Shown: one piece after another, positions 57,057 to 64,000 of the stretch
Position numbering within the stretch: position 1 is the stretch's first letter
How the letters are laid out: each line of letters starts with the position of its first letter
Assembly: GCA_029246105.1 (NCBI GenBank)
Contig: JAQWOA010000019.1
Coordinates: 1 to 64,000, forward strand
Length of the DNA stretch: 64,000 bases
Source: Woeseiaceae bacterium
GTDB lineage: Bacteria > Pseudomonadota > Gammaproteobacteria > Steroidobacterales > Woeseiaceae
Reading direction: 5' to 3'
Notes under the pieces: model-generated
Told to the model about the DNA's origin: nothing
The model's input: the letters and a program-made list of their open reading frames with translations, nothing else
Database searches by the model: none
Program-made: the position numbers and the translations under genes

Positions 57057-57110
57057 CAGTTGACGGGCGTAAAAGCACAATCGCATCGCAACAAGAAAGC
57101 AAACGCTGAT

Positions 57111-57185
57111 TGGGGCGTAGCCAAGCGGTAAGGCATCGGGTTTTGATCCCGTGTACCGCAGGTTCGAATCCTGCCGCCCCAGCCA
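57111..57185 (+). tRNA. tRNA-Gln (anticodon TTG)
   Basis: TGGGGCG...GGTTTTGATCCC...GGTTCGAATCC...CGCCCCAGCCA; acceptor and T stems fold; CCA encoded. Confidence 0.95.
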
Positions 57186-57207
57186 TTTTATGGTTTAAGG
57201 GGGTATC

Positions 57208-58161
57208 GTGGATCTGGCAACAACGGCAGTTTTTTCGGGCAACGCTCATCCGCAACTGGCGCAGGAGATTGCTCGTTATTTAAGAGTTCCACTAGCACGT
57301 GCTCAAGTGGGCCACTTCTCTGATGGCGAAAACAACGTCGAAATCCTCGAGAATATTCGTGGTCGAGAGACCTTTATTATCCAGCCGACCTGTCCACCGG
57401 CCGCTGAGAATCTGATGGAGCTTTTGGTCATGATAGATGCGGCCAGGCGGGCCTCCGCTGCACGCATTACGGCTGTAGTACCTTATTTTGGTTTTTCAAG
57501 GCAGGATCGACGTCCGCGGTCAGCTCGAGTACCGATTACCGTCAAATTGGTTGCAAAAATGATTGCGACCGCAGGTGCTGATCGTGTTCTGACGGTCGAT
57601 TTACATGCCGACCAAATTCAAGGCTATTTTGATATTGCCGTAGATAATGTCTATGCGTCTCCCATACTGCTTGGTGATATCTGGAAACAGAAATATGAAA
57701 ACATGGTAGTTGTATCACCTGATGTAGGGGGTGTGGTCCGGGCTCGGGCACTCGCTAAACGTCTCGGAGATGCTGATCTCGTTATTATCGACAAGCGTCG
57801 TGATAAAGCGAATCAATCTGAGGTCATGAATATCATTGGTGAGGTCGAAGGCAGAAATTGCATTATGATCGATGATATGGTGGATACTGCCGGCACCTTA
57901 TGCAATGCAGCAAACACTTTAAAAAGTCGGGGTGCAATAAGTGTGACGTCTTACATAACGCATGCAGTGTTATCTGATCCTGCTGTGGAGCGAATTTCTG
58001 ATTCTGATCTTGCTGAGGTTGTAGTAACGGATACGATTCCACTTAATGCAGAAGCTAAGGCATGTTCAAAAATTCGCCAGTTATCGACAGCTGAACTATT
58101 GGCTGAGACAATACGAAGAATCTCCGACGAAGAATCTGTTAGCTCCCTTTACCTCGATTAG
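57208..58161 (+). CDS. prs: Ribose-phosphate pyrophosphokinase
   Basis: [67 protein letters not shown]. Confidence 0.96.
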   Translation: MDLATTAVFSGNAHPQLAQEIARYLRVPLARAQVGHFSDGENNVEILENIRGRETFIIQPTCPPAAENLMELLVMIDAARRASAARITAVVPYFGFSRQDRRPRSARVPITVKLVAKMIATAGADRVLTVDLHADQIQGYFDIAVDNVYASPILLGDIWKQKYENMVVVSPDVGGVVRARALAKRLGDADLVIIDKRRDKANQSEVMNIIGEVEGRNCIMIDDMVDTAGTLCNAANTLKSRGAISVTSYITHAVLSDPAVERISDSDLAEVVVTDTIPLNAEAKACSKIRQLSTAELLAETIRRISDEESVSSLYLD

Positions 58162-58263
58162 TCAGTACGTTAAGATGCGCGCCCTTGCGTGAATTGGTCG
58201 CGATTCGCGTTTATCTCAATGTTAGAAAGTTTCAAAAAACCAATCAGTTAGTGGAGAATAGTC

Positions 58264-58962
58264 ATGAAAGACAATTTCGATCTAATTGCAGAGCTTCGTG
58301 AGGACCAGGGGAAGGGTGCGAGCCGCCGCCTACGTCACAAAGGTAAAGTTCCTGCAATTATATATGGTGCTGGGCGCCCGCCAAGGTCATTGATGTTCGA
58401 TCAGAACAAAGTATTAAAGAAGCTCGAGAATGAGTCTTTTTATTCGAGCATTCTGAATATCAAGGTGGGTGAAAAATCACAGGCTGCGATTATTAAAGAT
58501 TTGCAACGCCATCCTTCCAAGCACATGATTATGCATATGGATTTTCAACGTATCGTCGACGATATTGAAATCAAGATGAATGTCCCACTTCACTTTTTGG
58601 GCGAAGATATTGCTCCAGGTGTTAAATTAGATGGAGGCAGCGTATCTCATTTGATGAACGATGTTGAAATCACCTGCTTACCAAAGGATCTGCCTGAATA
58701 CCTTGAAGTTGACGTATCTGAGCTCAAGCTGGATGCAATGTTATATCTCTCTGATATCAAGCTGCCATCAGGTGTCGAGATTCTAGGCCTCGTACCTGGT
58801 GAAGAGAGTGATCAGGGAATCGTTTCGATTCATGTGATCAAAGAGATACCGATTGAGGAAGATATTATCGAGGGTGCAGAAGTACCAGTTGGTGAAGAAG
58901 GTGAAGCAGAAGACAATCAATCTGCCGAAGAAGGATCCAGTGAAGAGTCCAAAGACGGGTAA
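58264..58962 (+). CDS. rplY: 50S ribosomal protein L25 (Ctc form)
   Basis: REDQGKGASRRLRHKGKVPAIIYGAGRPP, HMDFQRI; acidic C-terminal tail. Confidence 0.95.
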   Translation: MKDNFDLIAELREDQGKGASRRLRHKGKVPAIIYGAGRPPRSLMFDQNKVLKKLENESFYSSILNIKVGEKSQAAIIKDLQRHPSKHMIMHMDFQRIVDDIEIKMNVPLHFLGEDIAPGVKLDGGSVSHLMNDVEITCLPKDLPEYLEVDVSELKLDAMLYLSDIKLPSGVEILGLVPGEESDQGIVSIHVIKEIPIEEDIIEGAEVPVGEEGEAEDNQSAEEGSSEESKDG

Positions 58963-58982
58963 TTTCTTTTGCAAAATATATG

Positions 58983-59010
58983 AAAAAACCGCCATCTGGC
59001 GGTTTTTTTG
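58983..59010 (+). terminator. Rho-independent terminator
   Basis: AAAAAACCGCC-atct-GGCGGTTTTTTT. Confidence 0.88.
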
Positions 59011-59027
59011 TTTAACATTGCTACGCA

Positions 59028-59606
59028 ATGCCAAACATGATTCGAATTATCGCCGGCCTCGGTAACCCTGAGGAAAAATACGAGCGAACTCTACACAATG
59101 CCGGTTTTTGGTTTGTGGACGCTTTGGCTTCGAAACATAGTGGCATTTTTCACTTCGAAAAGAAATTTGATGCTGACTGTTGCAGAATTGAGTTGCATGG
59201 CGAAGAAGTTTGGTTGATAAAACCACAAAGCTATATGAACCTTAGTGGTGGACCAATTAGGGGGGTCATCGATTACTATCGACTGAAAGTGAACGAGCTT
59301 CTTGTGGTGCAAGACGAGATCGATCTACCTCCTGGAGTAACACGCTTGAAAGCTGGTGGCGGCCATGGTGGACACAATGGTTTACGTGACATTATCCATC
59401 ATTGTGGAGCTGAATTTCTTCGTCTTCGTCTTGGTGTTGGTCATCCAGGAGATAAGAATCAGGTGACCAACTATGTTCTGAAGCGTGGATCTAAAGATGT
59501 TGAGCGGGCGATCGAGAAGAATATTGATGAGGCGATCGCGGTTATACCGCTATTGATGAAGGATGGCCTCAACGCAGCAACAAAAATACTACATACTAAA
59601 GAGTAA
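59028..59606 (+). CDS. pth: Peptidyl-tRNA hydrolase
   Basis: IIAGLGNPEEKYERTLHNAGFWFVD, KPQSYMNLSG, GGGHGGHNGLRDI. Confidence 0.96.
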   Translation: MPNMIRIIAGLGNPEEKYERTLHNAGFWFVDALASKHSGIFHFEKKFDADCCRIELHGEEVWLIKPQSYMNLSGGPIRGVIDYYRLKVNELLVVQDEIDLPPGVTRLKAGGGHGGHNGLRDIIHHCGAEFLRLRLGVGHPGDKNQVTNYVLKRGSKDVERAIEKNIDEAIAVIPLLMKDGLNAATKILHTKE

Positions 59607-59612
59607 AACTAA

Positions 59613-60704
59613 ATGTCTATTACTTGTGGCATCGTCGGCTTACCGAATGTTGGAAAGTCGACTTTGTTTAATGCATTGACTGCCGCTGAAATTGCGGCGG
59701 AAAATTATCCTTTTTGCACGATAGAGCCGAACGTCGGAATCGTTCCAGTGCCCGATTCACGACTGATGGTGCTTGCTGAAATAGTTAAACCTCAAAAGAT
59801 ATTGCCGACGACGATGGAGTTCGTTGATATCGCGGGCTTGGTTGCAGGTGCCTCAAAGGGTGAGGGTTTGGGTAATCAATTTTTGGCAAATATTCGTGAG
59901 ACTAAAGCGATTGCTCATGTGGTCCGATGTTTTGAGAATAGTGACGTTACTCATGTAGCGGGGAAAATCGATCCGTTAGACGACATTGAAACGATTAATA
60001 CTGAACTTGCTCTAGCTGATCTGGAGTCTATTGAGCGGCAATTAGACCGTGTTGCACGAACGGCTAAGACGGGACAGAAAGATGCAATAGCGCACCGTGA
60101 TGCACTGACAGACATCAAAGCTCATCTTGATGAGGGCTTAGCGGTTCGTTCACTTATTAAGTCTGACCTCCAAAGCGAAATTTTGAGGGACATTCATCTA
60201 ATTACAAATAAGCCTGTGATGTATGTTGCGAACGTTGATGAAGGCGGTTTCGAAAACAATGTTCACCTTGATGCCGTTCATCAATACGCGAGAGATGAAG
60301 GGGCAGAGGTCGTCACAATATGCGCTTCTATCGAGGCAGAGATTGCGCTTCTGGATGATGAAGATAAAGAAATATTTCTCTCTGACCTGGGCTTTAATGA
60401 GCCAGGTCTTAACCGCGTTGTCCGACATGGTTACAATTTGCTTGGCTTACAGACCTATTTTACTGCGGGCGAAAAAGAAGTACGTGCTTGGACGACTAAG
60501 GTTGGTGCTACAGCACCTCAAGCGGCAGGCGAGATACATACTGATTTTGAGAAGGGGTTCATTCGAGCAGAGACAGTTGCGTATGACGACTTCGTTAATG
60601 GTAATGGCGAGCAGGGAGCGAAGGAAGCAGGTCGACTTCGCCTTGAAGGTAAGGAGTACATTGTGCAGGAAGGCGACATCTTGCATTTTCGGTTTAATGT
60701 CTGA
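59613..60704 (+). CDS. ychF: Redox-regulated ATPase YchF
   Basis: [49 protein letters not shown]-domain C-terminus. Confidence 0.96.
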   Translation: MSITCGIVGLPNVGKSTLFNALTAAEIAAENYPFCTIEPNVGIVPVPDSRLMVLAEIVKPQKILPTTMEFVDIAGLVAGASKGEGLGNQFLANIRETKAIAHVVRCFENSDVTHVAGKIDPLDDIETINTELALADLESIERQLDRVARTAKTGQKDAIAHRDALTDIKAHLDEGLAVRSLIKSDLQSEILRDIHLITNKPVMYVANVDEGGFENNVHLDAVHQYARDEGAEVVTICASIEAEIALLDDEDKEIFLSDLGFNEPGLNRVVRHGYNLLGLQTYFTAGEKEVRAWTTKVGATAPQAAGEIHTDFEKGFIRAETVAYDDFVNGNGEQGAKEAGRLRLEGKEYIVQEGDILHFRFNV

Positions 60705-60772
60705 GCTAAGGTCAAGTTTAGTATTGTCTTGACAGCCCTCTGCGGCATCAGGAGAATCTGCGGCCCAAATTA

Positions 60773-60849
60773 GGTGATGTAGCTCAGTTGGTTAGAGCGA
60801 CGGACTCATAACCCGTAGGTCGGTGGTTCAAATCCACCCTTCACCACCA
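60773..60849 (+). tRNA. tRNA-Met (anticodon CAT, probably elongator)
   Basis: GGTGATGTAGCTCAGTTGGTTAGAGCGACGGACTCATAACCCGTAGGTCGGTGGTTCAAATCCACCCTTCACCACCA cloverleaf; apparent mismatches at 6:67 and 31:39. Confidence 0.88.
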
Positions 60850-60860
60850 TATTTAATCTA

Positions 60861-60962
60861 ACCCTCTTTTTTTGAATGAGTTCAGATGGGAGTCGGGCCA
60901 TCAAAAGGTGGCCCGTAACCTGAAAATTATTACAAACAGAGGGTCTAAGTGCCTCATTCAAA
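60861..60962 (+). ncRNA. Candidate structured RNA with pseudoknot topology, between tRNA-Met and glk
   Basis: ACCCTCT (60861-60867)/AGAGGGT (60938-60944); TTTGAATGAG (60871-60880)/CTCATTCAAA (60953-60962), crossing the first pairing; inner TTCAG/CTGAA (60881-60885/60920-60924) and hairpin GGGCCATC-aaaa-GGTGGCCC (60895-60914). Confidence 0.45.
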
Positions 60963-61132
60963 TTGCCCCATTGCCTGTGCACATTGACCAGCAGCGTTGA
61001 TAGTTTTTGCTTTCAAGTACACCTCACGATGAATCTTGTGGAGGATTGCAAGAATAAATGTTCCGAAATTATTCATTTTTTATTGAAAAGACTTTAGATG
61101 CGGCTTACCTTCTGATGTGAGAGCATAAAAAA

Positions 61133-62110
61133 ATGACAGATAAAACTCTATTGATTGGTGACATAGGCGGCACTAATGCGCGCTTTGCACTAGCAGACCC
61201 TGAACAACCGGGTTTTTACGATGTAATGAAATTAAAATGTGCCGATTTTGTATCGGCAGATGCTGCGATTAGGCACTATCTTGATGATGTGTCTGCGGGC
61301 TCGCCCGATATAATTTGCTTGGCTGGCGCGGGACCAGTAATGGATGAAGTGATTAAACTTACGAATAATCACTGGATACTGGACGCGGTAAGCATGAGAG
61401 CGGAATTCGATATTGATGCTGTACATTTATTGAATGATTTTGAAGCTGTCGCATATTCGATATCAGAATTACAAGAAAATGATCTCCAATCGATAGGGAT
61501 GCCTGAAAGGAAATTATTGCCGGTTGATAAATTTAATATTGCGATAATTGGTGCAGGAACTGGGTTTGGTGTAGCCGGTCTCATAAGGCGCGCTAATGCA
61601 TTGATTCCTATCGTTGGGGAAGGTGGGCATATAGGTTTTGCTCCTAAATCCAAGATTCAGTTGGAGCTTCTTAGTATCTTAAGTAATGACTTTGATCGCA
61701 TAAATTTGGATCGATTAGTATGTGGGCCAGGAATAGAGATTATCTATTCAGCTTTGGCATTAATTTACGGTGAGCAGCGAGCTCAATTATCAGCTAAAGA
61801 AATTTTTACAGAGAGTCACAAGGGTAGTGATCCATTAGCCTTTGAAACAGTGGATATATTCTTCGAAATTCTTGGCCAAGTATCTGGTGATATAGCTTTA
61901 TGTATGGGTGCGACAGACGGTGTTTATTTAGCTGGCGGAATTGCGAAACGATATCCAATATTATTGCAAAATAGTAAGTTCCGAAGTGCATTTGAAAGTA
62001 AAGATCGTCAGCATGCTTATATGGAGCGCATTCCAACGTTGCTAATTACCCAAGATGATCCTGGGCTACTTGGGGCAGCCAATTGCGCGCTTAAGCTGTC
62101 TTCATCTTAA
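61133..62110 (+). CDS. glk: Glucokinase
   Basis: LIGDIGGTNARFALAD, LLNDFEAVAYSI, GAGTGFGVAGLI, YLAGGIAKR. Confidence 0.92.
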   Translation: MTDKTLLIGDIGGTNARFALADPEQPGFYDVMKLKCADFVSADAAIRHYLDDVSAGSPDIICLAGAGPVMDEVIKLTNNHWILDAVSMRAEFDIDAVHLLNDFEAVAYSISELQENDLQSIGMPERKLLPVDKFNIAIIGAGTGFGVAGLIRRANALIPIVGEGGHIGFAPKSKIQLELLSILSNDFDRINLDRLVCGPGIEIIYSALALIYGEQRAQLSAKEIFTESHKGSDPLAFETVDIFFEILGQVSGDIALCMGATDGVYLAGGIAKRYPILLQNSKFRSAFESKDRQHAYMERIPTLLITQDDPGLLGAANCALKLSSS

Positions 62111-62344
62111 TCGTTTTTGATGATTCTGCCCCGGGTTGGTATAGTTTTTTATAATTTTCACCTTCTTTGTCAAGCATAAAGGATAGAACATTGCTAGATT
62201 ATGTTTAGATATAATCGACGAGGGTGTCGTTCTACCTAAGTTCAATTGGCGCAATTTCAAAACTACCCTGAAGTTTAACAACGTAAAATTGATTATTATT
62301 GATACCCTATCTGGACAGAAATTATTGCAAACGCTAGAGGTCGT

Positions 62345-62896
62345 ATGACAGATTCAGATTCTTTGGCGGACGAGACCCTGCCAGCACAGCAAAGTTCCTA
62401 TAATTACGAAGACTTGCTTCGGATGGGACGTGGTGAGATGTTCGGCAAGGAAAATGGCCGACTTCCTAAGCCACCAATGCTCATGACAGATCGAGTTACA
62501 CTGGTTACTAACAATACTGGTAAATACGGTAAGGGCGAGCTTAAAGCTGAACTGGATATTAACCCGAATCTCTGGTTCTTTGATTGCCATTTTGAAAGCG
62601 ATCCAGTTATGCCTGGCTGTCTGAGTCTTGATGCTTTGTGGCAGTTGGTTGGTTTTTATCTAGTCTGGGGCGGACATCAGGGTAAAGGGCGAGCATTAGG
62701 CGTTGGTAAAGTGAAGTTCGCTGGTCAAATATTACCGACATCAAAACTGGTTACATTTCAAATTGATATCAAACGATTAATTTCGCGCAAACTGGTGCTT
62801 GCTCTCGCTGATGGAACAGTTTCCGTTGATGGTCGTGAGATATATACAGCTGAAGATTTAAAAGTTGGTTTATTTACTTCAATCGAAAACTTCTAG
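62345..62896 (+). CDS. fabA: 3-hydroxydecanoyl-ACP dehydratase/isomerase
   Basis: [42 protein letters not shown]. Confidence 0.96.
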   Translation: MTDSDSLADETLPAQQSSYNYEDLLRMGRGEMFGKENGRLPKPPMLMTDRVTLVTNNTGKYGKGELKAELDINPNLWFFDCHFESDPVMPGCLSLDALWQLVGFYLVWGGHQGKGRALGVGKVKFAGQILPTSKLVTFQIDIKRLISRKLVLALADGTVSVDGREIYTAEDLKVGLFTSIENF

Positions 62897-62905
62897 GATT
62901 CATAA

Positions 62906-64000
62906 ATGCGTCGTGTTGTCATAACAGGCCTTGGTGCTGTTTCTTGCTTAGGTAACTCAAAAGAAGATATTACCGAGTCTTTGCGTCTTGGACGTTCTGG
63001 CATTGTTGCTAATGAAGAGTTTAAGGAAATGGGACTGCGCAGCCAGGTCTCTGGTAGCGTAAATATTGATACGAAGGAGTTTATTGACCGTAAGGTTTTG
63101 CGATTTATGGGAAATGCAGCAGCATATGCGTACATCGCAATGCAGCAGGCTATTGATGATTCAGGACTTAATGAGAGTGATGTATCAAACGTCCGCTCGG
63201 GTATTATTGCTGCATCTGGTGGAGCTTCCAGTGAAAATATTGTCAAAAGTGCTGATATTTTGCGTGCTCGCGGAGTGCGGAAAATTGGACCTTATATGGT
63301 GACTCGCACGATGGGTAGTTCAATTTCTGCTTGTCTTGCTACACCATTCAAAATTAAGGGTGTTAATTATTCTCTGACATCAGCCTGTGCTACTAGCGCG
63401 CATTGCATTGGTTCTGCGGCTGAACAAATTCAACTGGGTAAACAGGATATTGTTTTTGCCGGTGGCGGTGAGGAAGAACATTGGTCTCTCGCATGTTTGT
63501 TTGATGCAATGGGAGCTTTGTCTTCGAAATATAATGATGATCCGACAACAGCTTCACGTCCTTATGATTCAATGCGTGACGGTTTTGTTATCGCAGCGGG
63601 CGCTGGAATGGTGGTTGTTGAAGAGCTCGAACATGCGAAAGCGCGTGGGGCGAAGATTTATGGTGAGTTAGTTGGATACGGTGCTACGTCGGATGGCAGC
63701 GATATGGTAGCTCCCTCGGGTGAGGGTGCTATTCGCTGTATGGATATGGCACGTTCTACAGTTGAAGGCCCAATTGATTATATTAATACTCACGGTACCA
63801 GTACGCCTGTTGGTGATGTGACAGAAGTAGAAGGAATATTTAAATTATTTGGTGAGGATATGCCAAGATTTGGGTCATCAAAATCAATGTGTGGACACTC
63901 CTTGGGTGCGACTGGTGCCCAGGAAGCGATTCATTGTTTGTTAATGATGCAAGACGATTTTATTGCTCCATCAATTAATGTTAAAAATATCGATCCGATT
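62906..64000 (+). CDS. fabB: 3-oxoacyl-ACP synthase I (C-terminus truncated by window edge)
   Basis: ATG 62906 [22 protein letters not shown]...[17 protein letters not shown]...[14 protein letters not shown]...; follows fabA; open at the window edge, so absent from the ORF track. Confidence 0.95.
   Translation, partial: MRRVVITGLGAVSCLGNSKEDITESLRLGRSGIVANEEFKEMGLRSQVSGSVNIDTKEFIDRKVLRFMGNAAAYAYIAMQQAIDDSGLNESDVSNVRSGIIAASGGASSENIVKSADILRARGVRKIGPYMVTRTMGSSISACLATPFKIKGVNYSLTSACATSAHCIGSAAEQIQLGKQDIVFAGGGEEEHWSLACLFDAMGALSSKYNDDPTTASRPYDSMRDGFVIAAGAGMVVVEELEHAKARGAKIYGELVGYGATSDGSDMVAPSGEGAIRCMDMARSTVEGPIDYINTHGTSTPVGDVTEVEGIFKLFGEDMPRFGSSKSMCGHSLGATGAQEAIHCLLMMQDDFIAPSINVKNIDPI

Noticed and set aside
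57025-57255. Minus-strand ORF MAGAAGFEPAVHGIKTRCLTAWLRPNQ...
   Set aside because: It is the antisense translation of tRNA-Gln and the prs 5' region, a classic spurious ORF.
60861-60962. HDV-like or twister ribozyme, integron attC site
   Set aside because: The helix order partly recalls HDV-like folds, but P1 does not start with G, there is no P4 or recognisable catalytic J4/2, and no GTTRRRY/RYYYAAC attC cores are present.

Overview
The window is a gene-dense gammaproteobacterial-type chromosome segment with almost entirely core housekeeping content. I saw no IS elements, prophage or CRISPR array. In order: a truncated Lys/Ala-rich histone H1-like gene; 5-FCL/6S RNA/zapA; ygfB-pepP-ubiH-ubiI-like; a tandem glycine riboswitch with terminator and gcvT-gcvH-gcvPA-gcvPB; a 932-aa double-HtrA (Nma111/Deg7-like) protease; a small accessory patch (two lipoproteins, a membrane protein, a MORN-repeat protein); a yyaL-like thioredoxin-fold protein; lgt-thyA-folA; apaH-apaG-rsmA-pdxA-surA-lptD (minus); amgK-murU-like genes; lipB-ybeD-dacA-rlpA-mltB-rodA-mrdA-mreD-mreC-mreB (minus); gatCAB; an ArsR-methyltransferase fusion regulator (SahR-like) with metF-metH; moeB/thiF-like, ppiB, prmC, cystathionine beta-synthase, prfA, hemA; TPR protein-lolB-tRNA-Gln-prs-rplY-pth-ychF; tRNA-Met(CAT); glk; fabA and a truncated fabB. 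The most unexplained signal is a compact, apparently pseudoknotted inverted-repeat structure between tRNA-Met and glk (about 60861-60962), a candidate undescribed structured RNA. Also notable are the SahR-like operon with a perfect operator-like inverted repeat, the double-HtrA protease, the absence of ispE from its usual lolB-prs location, and a Fur-box-like palindrome between hemA and the TPR gene. All calls come from reading the sequence and recalled family knowledge; no searches were run.
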